A stretch of 64,000 nucleotides of DNA from Macrocystis pyrifera (GCA_031763025.1 JASSKH010000003.1:6314718-6378717); one strand, 5' to 3'; counted from the first letter of the stretch, positions 34,347 to 46,439 are shown. The notes: generated by a model from the sequence alone, not told the origin. Numbers and translations are program-made.

Positions 34347-34353
34347 TGCCGGC

Positions 34354-34386
<33 letters not shown>
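34347..34386. repeat. (CAG)n microsatellite
   Basis: About 12 CAG units. A similar CTG tract lies at 34,737-34,763 and a (GTT)n tract at 35,924-35,950. Confidence 0.9.
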
Positions 34387-34388
<2 letters not shown>

Positions 34389-34803
34389 GGCAGCCTCGTG
34401 CGCGTGTGGCAGATCCACAAGCGCGTTGGTCTCCGCTGTACCCTTGTGGCTAATTGGTTGTACCTGAGCCTGAGATCGATTATCCCGCAACATCACATCT
34501 CTCTCTCTCTCTGACGTTGTGCCCGATATTGTGATCGTACGAGATCTTGATGCTGTTGCAAACAGCAGTGCGACTGCGGTAACATCAGAACCAGAGTGCA
34601 GAAAGAGTGCTAACTGACCGCCAGCTAACTAGAGCATCAACTTCAGGCAGCACCATGCACGGTGATAGACCCGCCCTGTACGGTGGATGGTTGCTCTATA
34701 CGGCAGCCTACGCGAGCAATCAAATGATGCCGTTGCTCTGCTGCTGCTGCTGCTGCTGCTGCTGTGTAACAAATATTTCAGGAGACGGAATTTTCATCTC
34801 TGT

Positions 34804-35190
34804 ATGTACATTATTGTCTTTTTTCGTGACATGCCGTGGTATATGCCGTGGTACCACCTGCGGCAAAACCTTCCACGGCATCTTCCACGGCATACCACGG
34901 AACTTTCCACGGACCTCCGCGGCCTACCATGGGACCCTAACCCAAACCTAGGTGCCGTGGACATCGGGGTGCCGTGGGGGTTGCCATGACATGCCGTGGG
35001 GTCGCCATGGAGTGCCGTGGCGGTAGCCGCGGGAGTTGCCCTATGGTACTACCCATGGCATGTCATGGCAACGCCCACGGCGTGCCATGGAATCCTATGC
35101 TACACCATGGGATGCCGTGGTGATGCTATGGTATGCCATGGGCGGTACCATGGCAATGCTACGGCATGCCCACGACAAGGTCAAATAGTG
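34804..35190. repeat. CCATGG/GCCGTGG-rich block, copy 1
   Basis: From ATGTACATTATTG to CAAATAGTGT. It is packed with CCATGG, GCCGTGG and GGCATGCC words on both strands and is homologous end to end with 35,556-35,924. Confidence 0.8.
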
Positions 35191-35555
35191 TAGAACCTTG
35201 TAGCAGTGACTATTACCGTCTACCGAAAGGGTAGCAGTACACGTCCCTGCTGTTGCGTGTAGTCTCATCTTGCAATGCATTATTTTCACGTATGATACAA
35301 GACATACAATACAAGTTGCGTGTTCTTACGCAAGGCCACGGAGTTGGGGCGCGCTCACGCGTGTGGCGTGCGTTCGTGCCTCAACCTTTCACAGTTGCTC
35401 CCAATACTTGCGGAGTAAAAAAAATATATGTTCGAGAAAATACTGCTGTAGGTACTTCGTGCACTCGCAGTATTTCGGCTTTGAACTGCAGATACTGCGA
35501 GTAAAGTACTCGCAGTATTTCGAGGTTCTGTAAGTCAAATTGTGTTGAACCCTGC

Positions 35556-35922
35556 ATGTACATTATTGCCATTTTTGGCGACATGCCGTGGCATTGCCGT
35601 GGCACCACCAGTGGCAAACCCTTCCACGGACCTCCACAGCAAACCATGGAACTCTAACCCTAACTCTGACCCTAGCCCTAACCTAGGTGCCGTGGACATT
35701 GGGGTGCCGTGGGGGATGCCATGACATGCCTTGGGGTTGCCATGGATTGCCGTGGGGGATGCTGTGGCGGTTGCCGCGGGGGTTGCTATGGTACCACGCA
35801 TGGTATGCCACGGCGTGCCATGGAATCCTTTGCCACGCCATGGGATGCCGTGGGGATGCTATGGTATGCCATGAATGGTGCCATGGTAATGCCACGGCAT
35901 GCCAGGAACAAGTCAGATAGTG

Positions 35923-35924
<2 letters not shown>
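35556..35924. repeat. CCATGG/GCCGTGG-rich block, copy 2
   Basis: ATGTACATTATTG ... AACCTAGGTGCCGTGGACAT ... CAGATAGTGT, same order of motifs as copy 1 with indels. Flanks differ from those of copy 1, so the unit behaves like a discrete element. Confidence 0.8.
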
Positions 35925-35944
<20 letters not shown>

Positions 35945-35954
<10 letters not shown>

Positions 35955-36186
35955 TCTTCACATTAAACCGTTCTTTCTACCCGTCAACATCCAGCACAAC
36001 CAGTGTCCGTGCCGATTCTTCAATCCTAGAGAGATAAAAGTTCTGTGCGCACAAAGCTACGCCACAGAGATACTACGTCGCCACGTATGCAATGCAATAC
36101 CATGTCATCATACTGCGTACGACAGGCACGACATACCCATTCCATGACCTAGAGAAACTAAAACGAAACAAAGAGAAAAAAAAAAA
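35945..36186 (+). repeat. Dispersed repeat R1 copy
   Basis: GTTTTCTTCACATTAAACCG, CAGTGTCCGTGCCGATTCTT, CATGTCATCATACTGCGTACG, preceded by a (GTT)n tract. Confidence 0.8.
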
Positions 36187-36229
36187 CTCTGCGAAATACT
36201 CTCAATATGCCCAGTATACTTGAAAATGA

Positions 36230-37015
36230 TGTATTTCGGGAGTATGTACTGCGAGTGCTCTCACTATCTCGAGGTTCCGTACTGGGGATATTACCTGTAC
36301 TCCAAGTATTTCGTGTATCGATACCGCACGGATGCATGTTTGCCTGTGCTCTCGGGTTCCGTGCTGCTCATACTCTTAGTACTCTCAGTATTTGGGCCAG
36401 TACTCGCAAGACGTGAGCCTTCTCGGTACTCGCAACATTTTTGCCGCCAGTACTCCAATACTCTCAGTACTCGGACAACGAATTGTTCGCGAGATCTATC
36501 CATGAAACCTTTATTTCACCCTGAGCGCCAAGAAACGTTCATTTTGCGGGAATATATATACCAGGTATATATTGTATGCGCTGGATTCTACTCCGCCGGT
36601 CACAAGCACTATGTCGCAACCTCGACCTCACGCAACTGTTTCGTACTGAAGTGTGCGCCGCAAGCACCGCGAGTCATCTGTGCAGGATCAATATCCACTT
36701 ACCGGTACCCTCTTTAATATTACCGCTGTAGTAATTATCCCACATTATTTCCACAAACAGCTAATTTGGGGGCCCATAGTAAATAGGACCAAATATTGTT
36801 ATCAATAGTAAAAATATTGAAATATATAGGTTTTTATGCATGCCAAAGGTCCTATTAACTATGCATGCCCCCCCGTAATATCTACCTGGTACTCGTATAT
36901 AGAATAAGTCCTCAAAACAGGTGTGCAGGTATTTTCATACGAGTATTATTCCTTCTTTTGCGCCACTCCCCTACTACTGCTGTGTAGGCACCTCCCGGAG
37001 GGGAACGTTGTAGAT
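36230..37015 (+). repeat. Segmental duplication, copy 2
   Basis: Partner of 32,860-33,720. It has its own MITE at a different place and an extra TACCAGGTA at 36,559-36,567. The end module GGCACCTCCCGGAGGGGAACC recurs again at 37,161 and 25,855. Confidence 0.8.
36762..36880 (+). mobile_element. MITE family A copy with small insertions
   Basis: TAATTTGGGGGCCCATAG ... GCCCCCCCGTAATA. At 36,800-36,807 TATCAATA stands where other copies have a single TA. A few extra bases also sit near the right end (CTATGCATGCCC). Confidence 0.85.
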
Positions 37016-37199
37016 CTTACTATTAATATATATATTTACTTTCCGAGTTCGGGCACGCGATCTATCATATCAAGCTATGGGATGTGCGCATTGTACAACC
37101 AGGTGTATGTCAATAGTGTGCTGTACTGGTTTTCATTTCGTCCTGGCGCCACTCCCCCCAGGCACCTCCCGGAGGGGAACCTTTTATTACATATTAATA

Positions 37200-37982
37200 G
37201 TATACTTGTAAAGTTGTTCTCACATTAACTTATCTGTCCGTGGTGAAAAAAAAGGCTCGCAACAAGTACTCTCGGGGATCTGGTGCCATTACACTTGTAG
37301 TACCGGGTATACTCTGTACTTGATAACCTTGAAGGAAATACCACTCTGTATCATTTTAAAAGAACCGGTTTTACACCAATTGTTAAACCAAAAGGTGATT
37401 ATATTTCGGGACATAGTGGTTACAATTAGCTCTCTACCATAGTAGAGTCTCTACCTGCAATCTGGGTTGAAGAACACCTGGTACAAAAACTGTATTGTAG
37501 AGATAGAGCCTATAAACCAGCTTCCCCTACACAGAGCCCTGTGATCTGCGGTAATATGTACGAGTATGATAATTTAAACGTTCCCCTCGAAGCAAAACCT
37601 GTTGGGAAAATATGTACGAGTACGAGTACTACACAGGACTATTAATAGTAGATTGCGCATGAAAGGTGCATGGACACTGCTGCTGCTCTAGAAGTACAGC
37701 AGTACCACTGTAGGCTACTGGACTACTCTACAGGTCTGCGTAGCGTGAAAAATACAATAACTGCTTCGAGTTGTAGCTGTGGGAACTACGGAAGGGGGCG
37801 ATCTGTACGAGAGCAGTTCAGCAGAACTACCGATGCACTGCCGTTTTTCTGCCCTGTGAGACATTGCTTGCGGGAGGTTTCCGCGGGTCGAATCATGACA
37901 AATTACAACCACATCATCGTCAAAATGAATCTTGAAATCCCGTAGATCGAATCTCTTAAGTACCGGAGAATTGTGTTGTTGT
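37200..37982. other. No gene seen
   Basis: Unique-looking AT-rich DNA with TATTAATA at 37,640-37,647 and TACAGCAGTA at 37,695-37,704. No exon recognised. Confidence 0.4.
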
Positions 37983-38215
37983 TGTTTTCTTCACATTAAA
38001 CCGTTCTTTCTACGCGTCGACATCCAGCACAACCAGTGTCCGTGCCGATTCTTCAATCCTGGAGAGATACAAGTTCTGTGGTCACAAAGTTACGCCACAG
38101 AGATACTACGTCGCCACGTATGTAATGCAATGCCATGTCATCATACTGCGTACGACAGGCACGACATACACATTCCATGACCTAGAGAAACAAAAACGAA
38201 ACAAAGAGAAAAAAA
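37983..38215 (+). repeat. Dispersed repeat R1 copy
   Basis: GTTTTCTTCACATTAAACCG ... CATCATACTGCGTACGACAGG ... CATTCCATGACC; closest to the copy at 35,945. Confidence 0.8.
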
Positions 38216-39297
38216 ACAAAAACAAAAACAAAGACAATTCGAATCGAAAAGACCGGCTACAGGGAAGTTACTGGTATTACAGGATGGCAGTATCGAAACG
38301 GCCCGGTACCGGGAAGTTACCGGTACAGCACCATATATATTAATAGTACGTTGATACTGCTGCTGTAAGTAGGTTGATAAAGATGAACAAATAACAGTGA
38401 CATTAATGTGTCAAACTTGAAAGTTGAACGAATAATTTGAACAGAGGGACGGAAATATTATTCCAAAGGTCGCCACAAAGTTGCACCAAACTACGAGCTG
38501 GTTCCAGCGATATCGCACTTACTTTTGCTCTTTGGTTTTTGAGAGTTGGAAAATGACATTTGGCATGGTTGTCCGTCATGACAAGATGGAAAAAAACTGA
38601 ACACTGCTCTTTTTATTTTTGTTTTTTAGGTTCTTGGTAATTTTTTTTTCCCGTTTTTCTGATGTTTTTGGCGACTTTAACCCTCCCTCATTCACCAAAA
38701 AAATAAAATAAAAAAGACCAGTCGTCGGTTTTTATTTTGTTATCACGCACAACCATGCCAAATTTCATTTTCCAACTCTCAAAAATTAAAGTGCAAAAAT
38801 TATTCCCGTGAAGAGTAAATTAATCCCTCTTAATAGGTATAGAGTTGCTAAAAAGCTCGAATACATTGTTCTGGCAGGCGTTAAATATAACAGCCTTGCA
38901 TGTTTCGCATAACAAAACAAGTGTCACCCAGACGTCTTCCCCTTGTTGATACGATAATGTCAACACTTCTAAATAGTGTCGAATTATTCGGCGTATTGGC
39001 CGATTTATGGCCTAAATACGAATTTATATGAATGTTACTATCGGCAGTTTAAATCCCTATGCAACGACGCCTCCGCAAGTAATACAAACAATGTCCATAT
39101 CTCGCGAACTACAACTCGCACGCCAAAAATCTCTTCAGCGATGTGTTCCCCTCGTTCATCCGGGCATGTGGATATCTTTACTTGAAATTTTTTACGTATT
39201 CCGACATTTGTTGCCCGAAGGCGGAATTTGATGTGTGTCGCTGGAACCAGCTCGTACCAACAGACTACAGATGTAGTGTACACAGGAGCAGTACAGC
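38216..39297. other. No gene seen
   Basis: AT-rich, with A- and T-runs near 38,200-38,720. No known repeat or exon. TATTAATA at 38,338-38,345. Confidence 0.4.
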
Positions 39298-39975
39298 AGT
39301 GTGTGTTCTTCACAATAAATGGTTCTTTCTACCCGTCGACATCCAGCACCTAGCCACCAGCCACAGCAGTGTCCGTGCCGATCCTTGCCTAGAGAGATAC
39401 CGGTGGAAGCTCTGTGGTAAAAAAACTACGCCACAAAGATACAACATTTTTATGCAGGAAGCAGAGTAGACAATGCAATACCATGACACATCGTACTGTA
39501 TACGACAAACACGACACACACATTCCATGGATGAAAGAAAACGCAAGCAAAAAAAAGCTACAAAGAAGCAACACATATAAACAGAGTCAGACCAAGAACG
39601 AAGGCAGATAGCGGGCAAACCGAAGCACAACAAAAAAAACAAAAAGCACCCGTCAGGCGGCCGCAGCAGTTTGTGGTACGAGTAGCATAGACAGGTTCTA
39701 ACTACTACTACTGTGGTCGGTCTGGTACCTTGCTACCCTGTGTGCCGTGTATTTCCTGCCTTCGTCAACCATGTCTCACCCCCGGAGAGGATGCATCAGA
39801 CAATACAAAACTATTATTACGGGGGTCCATAGTTAATAGGACCCATGGTATACATAAAAACATGTATGTTCACCTATTTTTACTAACAATATTTGGTCCT
39901 ATTTACTACGGTCCCCCGGAATAATAACAAAGCAGGCTCGTCATCCACCGACGAAGCAAGACTTCTTTCACACCA
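39298..39975 (+). repeat. Dispersed repeat R1, long copy interrupted by a MITE
   Basis: Matches 12,783-13,470 in order. The uninterrupted copy reads CATACAAAACAAAAATCAGG near 13,409; here CAATACAAAAC and AAAGCAGG are separated by the MITE. A further partial copy (GAGTAGCATGGACATG) starts near 40,085. Confidence 0.8.
39815..39923 (-). mobile_element. MITE family A copy inside R1
   Basis: TATTACGGGGGTCCATAG ... GGTCCCCCGGAATA; the R1 copy at 13.4 kb gives the empty site. Confidence 0.9.
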
Positions 39976-40756
39976 GGTACGTGTTGCCAGGTAGAAGGAA
40001 GGCAGAAAAAAAAAAGAAAACAAGAAAATCAAAGCGAAAAAAAAAGGAAGATCGCGTTCGAACCAGCTGCAGCAGTTGGCGGCAAGAGTAGCATGGACAT
40101 GTTTCACTTACTACTGTAGTCGGCCCGGTGCCTTGCTACCCTGTCTACCGTCTTTTTCCTGGTTTTGTGCACCGCGGTTTCCCTTCTACTTCTCCTGTTG
40201 CCCCCCCTGCCCCCATTCCCTTGGTTGGGTTTCCTCCCACTCCTCCTGTTGCCCCCCCTCCCCCCATTCCCTTGGGCATCACCCACGGCGGATGCGCGGC
40301 GCTACCTACTCAGCTGTGCCTCATCCTCGTGCCACTTCAACATGAACCGTTCGGCTGCTTCGAGGACCCCTCGGTATCACTTCCCCGCCTTTTTTTTACA
40401 GCAGTGGATCACAGCGCGATCTCAACTCCGAACACCAAAAGGGGGATTAGTCCGTTGATTCTTCGGTGGCGCGGAACTCCGTTAGATCTTCGACTATGCA
40501 CCAATGCCAAGTATTTTACGGTCCGCCAGATCTCGGGGTCTCCCTACCGGCCATCGTCCCGAACATTATCCGACTGGGTAATCGCTCCTTGCTTTGCCGC
40601 GCCACGGCCCCCGAAAAAGAGCCGCCGTTTACGGATGGCCGTTTCGATGCTCTCGCAACGTGTTATCTCGGTAGATGCAGTATTACGTCATAGTATATCG
40701 GTATCCCTGGGGTAACTATTTACCCACGAATATTAACGAAACAAGGAACCCCTTCG

Positions 40757-40840
40757 GATGAGCAGAACATTATCGGAAGAATGAGAGAATGTGAGTTTTG
40801 TACGTACGTAAGAAGTTCAAGCCAATCAGATGACTGCGGT
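40757..40840 (+). repeat. Left direct repeat of the DIRS-like element
   Basis: GAGCAGAACATTATCGGAAG ... GTGAGTTTTGTACGTACGTA ... GAAGTTCAAGCCA. The same sequence, with TTCTCGG for TTATCGG, is at 45,991-46,053. Confidence 0.85.
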
Positions 40841-40979
40841 GATTCACGGTAGCATGAATCGTAGCCCTTGGTAGACACACCTTGTCTGGTACGTAGCCGC
40901 AACCTACACGTATCAGCGCAGTGAAGCAGAGGCAGAGCTACAGGTCCAAGGTGTGAGACTAGTTTGAGTTGAGTTCGGG

Positions 40980-42016
40980 ATGTCCGACGAGAGCAAGTCG
41001 CCGGAGGCCACGGCCAATGCGTCTACTATTGCGCGCGAGGCGCAGGCTGCGAGGTTTGCTGCACAAAACAGAAGCTGAGGCGAACGCTCATGCTGCTGTA
41101 GCTGCTGTGCAAGCGGAGGTAGACGCACGCCGTGTTGGGATAGCCGAAGCCGAGGCTCGCCAGGCCGCGGAAGACGCTGCGTCCATTCGCCAGGCCAACG
41201 CTGCGGCTGCTGTTGCCACCACTGCGGCTTCGGCTGGTCCTTCATCTATGCCGGCAGCCTCGGGGGGAGCAGTATCGACGGCTGACGTTCTGCATTGGAA
41301 AAACCAGGTGGCATCCGAGTTTTCCCGAATAGACACGGATATACTGGGCGTCAAATCTACACTGGACAACGTGCTCCTGTCTGTGGCTGGCCTTCGGGAC
41401 GCCGTCACCAGCAGCGTATCCAAGATCGCCAACAACGAAGTGCTCCTCCAGCAGTTTGTTGACAATTTTTCCGACCGTGAGCCTTCTGTGCGGGACAGCG
41501 GAGATGCGAGGGAGCGCCATGTACAGAAATCGCAGCTCACCGACGACACGGCCATGTGGAAAAAAAATGTCCTCTCGCAAACACTGGCTGCTTCGGGGAC
41601 GCTTGCCCCCGAACCTCGGCGAGTCGGCCGCGGATATCCAGTCGTTTGTGGGGGAGAGCGTCGATGTTACGGCGGCGGTGGCGGCCCAGCTTCGTGCCGT
41701 CAGCAATTTTGACGTGGCCTTGTATGGGCCACGTGCCGATCGCCCGGTTGACCACCTGGTGATGGTCGCGGACCGCCTGGATCTCTTGCGCCAGGCTCTC
41801 ATGGCGGTTCTTACAGTTGGACTCTCGGCGGAGGTCGCCCACGACCGCGCGTGCCTGGACCGGCTGGCACCCCGTCAACGCCTCCTTTACATCCGCGGCT
41901 GCTGGTCTGCGCCGTCACACTCTCAGCAATATCTTTTTGCTGTCCAGCTCCACGGCGAGGGCCGTCATGAGCGAAATGGTGAACGACGACTTACGTCTTT
42001 GGGTGAACGACGCTAA
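40980..42016 (+). pseudogene. Gag-like region of the DIRS-like element
   Basis: It opens with MSDESKSPEATANAS. After a shift near 41,075 it continues EAEANAHAAVAAVQAEVDAR, a probable Ala/Glu-rich coiled coil, then VLHWKNQVASEFSRIDTDI. Past a second shift near 41,560 it reads NLGESAADIQSFVGESVDV and RPVDHLVMVADRLDLLRQAL. Naming it Gag rests on position and composition; no zinc knuckle was seen. Confidence 0.55.
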
Positions 42017-42751
42017 TACCCCGTCCGACGCCTCGTCTCCTACGGCGCTCCTCGATGGGAGATCGGCGGCACCGGCCGGGGTAATGCGAGGAGGCGCGGA
42101 GGCGCAGGCTGGTGGGTCGCGGGCTATGGTGCTCCGCCCAGGCGGGGGTCGTGGGGGGGCCGGGGCAGGTGGCGGTTCTGGTTCGGGATGAAGACACGGG
42201 CCCTTCCTGTCGGTTGGGCCAACACTGGGGGGGGGCGGCGGCGGCGCGGGCAGGTGGCGGAGCGGTGACGGCGCTTGTCGCCAGCGGCGGAGCGGGCACT
42301 CGGCTGGCAACCCACGAAGGAGGGGGGGGGTTGCGGGGGCGCGCTTTAGGTGCTCTGGCTGGCGACGGTGGTGTCGGGCGAGATCGCGTCGCGGTGACTC
42401 CGGGTTCGGTTCCCTTCTCAAAGCAAGGTACGGATATGGGCGTGCGTGCGAGTTATTTGCCCGGTGACACGGTGTGTGTGTGTGACGTGCGTTTGGAGGC
42501 GATCACAGATGAGGTCGATGCGTGGATCGCCGCTCGGGAGGTAGTGGCGCAGGCAGTATCTGGGCGAGGCTCAGCGAGCCTCGATCAGGTCGCTTCGCTC
42601 AGCTCCTCACTCGTGCGACAGTGTCAAGGCAGTGTTCCTCTTTTCCTGTCCACCATCGGCGCCTCATTGTTCGCTTCACATATTAACGTTGCCGTCGTAC
42701 AGCACTGGTTTGGTGAGATAAAAAAATTCCCCCGTATTTCTTTGTTGCTTC

Positions 42752-44055
42752 GTGTGCTGGCGCCAGGCGCGCCTGTTTGCGTTGCACGGGGGGGGGGATT
42801 TGACCACAGAACTCGCGTATGGTAATCACCCGGGCGTTGCCATGCATACTGTGGCTATCCATGATAAGATATGCGCAGACGTTGTGCACGGCCGAGCGGT
42901 GGTGTTTGAATTGCGATTTGCAGACGAGATCCAGGGTCTTCGCATTTCACCGCTGAGCGTCGTTCTCGAACCCAAGTTAAGGATTATTCACGATCTCACG
43001 TTTGCGCGCGGGAATGGTCGAACCAGTGTTAACGGTGACACTGACTTTGACTCCGCGCCATCGTGCGAGCTCGGACACGTGCTTCGTGATGTGCTTTTAC
43101 GGGTGTTGTTTTTGCGACAGACGCACGGTATTCGCGCTCGGATCCTGCTGTGTCGTGTGGACATTAAAGACGCTTTTCAACAGGTTTTGGTTGATCCGGC
43201 AGGCGCAACGACCTTTGGATACGTTTTCGGCAATCGCGTTGTCGTGGATTTGCGCTTGCAATTTGGTTGGCGTAATAGTCCTGGGTTTTGGGGGTTGATG
43301 GCCTCTGCGCTCGAGCATGCTCACACCCACACTACGTTTCAAGGCGCAGATGTTTCCCCACAAGGGGCTGCCGCCGTTTCGCACGTTGAACTCTCCCCGC
43401 CGCGGGGAGTTCAGGTTGTTGCTATTCCGCGTGATTTGTGGGCCCGTTCCTGGCGCAGGAGGCCTCACCGGAAGCAATTTTTTTGTGAGGTACTACGTTG
43501 ACGATGGCATTCTCGTCGAGTTGCAATGGTGGCCGGACGGCCGCCGTTGCTTGCGTGCTGTACAGTCGCTGGCGTCGGACCATTTTCGCTTGTTGGGCGA
43601 ACGTGGTGTTTCCGATCCACCCCTCTTGTCAGCCAAGAAAAATAACTAACTGGGACACGCGACTCGAAGTCTTGGGATGGATTATTGATACTGAAGCGCT
43701 TACTGTTACGCTGCCGTCGCATAAGCGCCTCAAGCTGCACGATATCCTCGCGGAGTGGCCCTCGTCTCGTGCGTCCGCTTCAGCGAAGCAGGTGTCACAG
43801 TTAGTTGGCTTTCTCATGCATGTGTCCTTTGCTGTTCGTCCGGGGCGCTTTTTCGTTAACCGCTTGTTGGCTTCGGTTGGTATGCCGCGCATTGCCGCCG
43901 GAGCTGATTTTGATTGTCGTATGGCAAACCCCGGGCGGCGTCTCGCTCTGGGACCCGAGTTCCACGGTGACCTCGAGTTTTGGAGGTGGTTCGTTGAGGA
44001 AGGGTTGGGACGCGCGCGGCGGAACCTTGTCGGCTCCGATGCATCATTTGCTTGA
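42752..44055 (+). pseudogene. Reverse transcriptase of the DIRS-like element
   Basis: Motifs in order: LSVVLEPKLRIIHDLTFA, LCRVDIKDAFQQVLVDP, LQFGWRNSPGFWGLM. After a shift between about 43,330 and 43,410: NFFVRYYVDDGILVE with the catalytic YVDD. After a second shift near 43,635: LEVLGWIIDTEALTVTLP and SQLVGFLMHVSFAVRPGRFF. It would copy element RNA into DNA. Confidence 0.85.
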
Positions 44056-44671
44056 GCGCCCCCCTAGACGTACTCTGTTTTCGGACGCATCTAAAACCGC
44101 TGTCGGGGGGTTTTGTCTTGAAACTGGTGTGTACTGGCGATACGAGCTTGACGCAGGGGAACGGGCTCGATTTTGTGGATCGAGCAAGTCCGTTGCAGAC
44201 GAGAACGATATATCAATTAATGTCCTCGAACTGCTGGGCATGGTGGTTTCTGCATGGGTTCTCGTCTCTGCGTGTGCTGAAAGTCCGTTCGAAATGGGGG
44301 ATTGTGTGTTATTGCGGGGCGACAACGAGGCAGCCGTAGAGTGGGTGCGCCGTTGTCGCGGGGGCAAGGAGCCGAGATCTGGCGCATTAATGCGCCTTCT
44401 TGGTGTGCTCGAACTGTCCTCTGGTTGGCACTTTAACGCAAAACACGTACGGGGCATTTTTAACGTGGCCGCTGATGGTATCTCACGGTGGGACTGTGCT
44501 TCCGTCCTCGCTAATCTGCGTGCCGTTCGACCCGATATTCCGTGGCAGGAGCAGGACCTGGGGGATGCGGGCACATACCTCTGTACTTCGGTGTTGGCCT
44601 CGAACTCATGCGAAATGCCATTGCGACCTCGTCTGAACGCACTTATCAGGGGCATTTTGGCGCGTGGGTAG
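44056..44671 (+). pseudogene. RNase H of the DIRS-like element
   Basis: RTLFSDASKTAVGGF (Asp), SINVLELLGMVVSAW (Glu), LLRGDNEAAVEWV (Asp) and GIFNVAADGISRWD (Asp) are the four acidic residues expected of the domain. It follows the RT after a frameshift near 44,035. Confidence 0.85.
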
Positions 44672-45706
44672 ACTTTCGGGTACGGTGTGGCATGTCTGTA
44701 TTCCTAGACCGGTGCGGAGACAGCATGACCAACGTGTGGCATTTGTTCGAGTACGTCGCGTACGCTTTTGCCACCAAGAAATTGCAGTCGGCAACCATCG
44801 AGAGTCATTTGTCAGCGATCAAGTTTTTTCATCGTATTTCACGAGGGTTCGAACTGGACACTACTCATCCGGTTTTGGTTAATATACTCAAAGGCGCCGC
44901 TCGTTCGCATGCCGACGCTGGTAACCAAGCAACCGTTCGTAGGCCGGTTTCGTGGGAAATGTTGATCGCGGGCGAGAAATTGATATCTACGTGGCAGACG
45001 GGGGGTCGCGTCTTGTGGCTTGCCCTCTGCGCTTCATTTTGTTTTTTGACTCGCGCCTCGGAAATGTTTGCGGAAACTCGGTCACGTGTGCATGAGACGT
45101 ATTGTTTGCGACGGGCCGACGTAGCCTTTTTTCGCGGAAACATACAGCTCACAGTTGCGCAGTGGTCCACCGCGGACCGCGTAGTAGGTTCGGTTTCGTG
45201 GGTCGAAAGGGGACCAACTGCGAAAAGGGGCGGTTCTAACGCGCGTACGTTGCGGTCCGGCGTTGCGCGTGGGCGAAGGTGGCGGTGCGGTCGATCTCAT
45301 GATCGAATTGATGTCCTGTTATCTGTTTCTTCCCTCGTCGGCCCCCCTTGCCGCTTTCGGCGTTGGTAATGGCAGATGGTCCATGTGGACACAGCAGCAA
45401 GCGACGACAGCTTTGCGGAAAGTGGTTGCGTTGGCGGGCGGGCGTGCGGAGGAGTACGTTCTGCACTCTCTGAGGATTGGGGGCGCAACACACTTGTCGG
45501 CGGGGGGGGCGACACCAGAGGTGTTGCAGCGTGAGGGCCGATGGGCGTCCGATGCGTACAAGGCGTATGTTCGCAGTCACGGAAAGGATGCCAGTTGGGT
45601 AGCAGACGTTATGGCCCAGGAAGGACTTAGCGGTGGGATCCAGCCGGGCCAGAGCACTGAGTGGGGGCGAGTTAATTCACTCCGAGTGGTGAATGGGCAG
45701 AAGTAA
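44620..45706 (+). pseudogene. Tyrosine recombinase of the DIRS-like element
   Basis: N-terminal core-binding part SERTYQGHFGAWVDFRVRCG and SATIESHLSAIKFFHR. Catalytic part FLTRASEM (first Arg), then after a shift near 45,190 RGSKGDQLRKGAVLTRVR, VLHSLRIGGATHLSAGGA (H-x-x-R) and GRWASDAYKAYVRS (Tyr). It would insert the circular cDNA. Stop at 45,704-45,706. Confidence 0.85.
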
Positions 45707-45797
45707 ATAATGGTAAAGTGTGTTATCACATGCGTTCCCTATGAGATTGCAAGTGGGAGGGGAAGGGGTAGTAAGAACACATCAGTAAATAGGGTCA

Positions 45798-45864
45798 ACT
45801 CCCATGTGTGATGGAGGCTGGCGTCGAGAGTTCTGTGTCGCCAGTTCGGTTGGGAGTTGACTCG
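45798..45864 (+). repeat. Inverted repeat downstream of the recombinase
   Basis: GTCAACTCCCA and TGGGAGTTGAC are perfect 11-base arms about 42 bases apart. A role in element end recognition or 3' end formation is only a guess. Confidence 0.7.
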
Positions 45865-45990
45865 AGTGTACGGATGTGAGCGCGGGGTTGCCGTTGGGAC
45901 AGCCCCGGGGGGGTCACCCCTTCTCCAACCCCCCTTTCCGGGCGGGGGGTTGCGCATTAATATAATACAACTTCGAAAGCAAAGTGCAAA

Positions 45991-46053
45991 GCAGAACATT
46001 CTCGGAAGAATGAGAGAATGTGAGTTTTGTACGTACGTAAGAAGTTCAAGCCA
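45991..46053 (+). repeat. Right direct repeat of the DIRS-like element
   Basis: AGCAGAACATTCTCGG ... TTGTACGTACGTAAGAAG ... TTCAAGCCA, cut off by the N gap. Confidence 0.85.
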
Positions 46054-46153
46054 NNNNNNNNNNNNNNNNNNNNNNNNNNNNNNNNNNNNNNNNNNNNNNN
46101 NNNNNNNNNNNNNNNNNNNNNNNNNNNNNNNNNNNNNNNNNNNNNNNNNNNNN
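46054..46153. other. Assembly gap, 100 N
   Basis: It removes the right boundary of the DIRS-like element. Confidence 0.99.
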
Positions 46154-46439
46154 CACTCTTGCTCGCTCGCGTACGGAGCCGGCAGCAGACACCAGCATAA
46201 GCAAAGCAGAACTCTTCGGGACAAAAAAAAAGCCCCATCTCTTAAGGCCGGTTCCGACGCGTGTGTTTTTTCTCCCTCCTTCTCCGACTTGGGCTTTTCA
46301 GTTCATCGCATATGTTTTACGCCCGCAAAGCGACAAAGTCCTCCGTACGCTTCTTCAAGTGACCTCTCCGAGAGGTACCCAGCTCGAGACCCCGCTTCTC
46401 CACTGGCGCAGTTCAAAAATTCTTGCCAATTCTTGACAC

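Larger units (their letters stand above)
40757..46053 (+). mobile_element. DIRS-like tyrosine-recombinase retrotransposon, decayed
   Basis: Order on the plus strand: left repeat, Gag-like region, reverse transcriptase, RNase H, tyrosine recombinase, hairpin, right repeat, gap. This set with a recombinase in place of an integrase is the DIRS/PAT/Ngaro pattern. The terminal repeats are direct (about 64 bp, one or two mismatches), which fits split direct repeats better than the inverted ends of DIRS1. Several frameshifts mean it is inactive as read, though some may be homopolymer errors. The right end runs into a gap. Confidence 0.85.

Noticed and set aside
41088..41555. Minus-strand frames over the Gag-like region and other DIRS-like antisense frames up to 44,655
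   Set aside because: GC-rich shadow frames; the plus-strand reading carries all conserved motifs.
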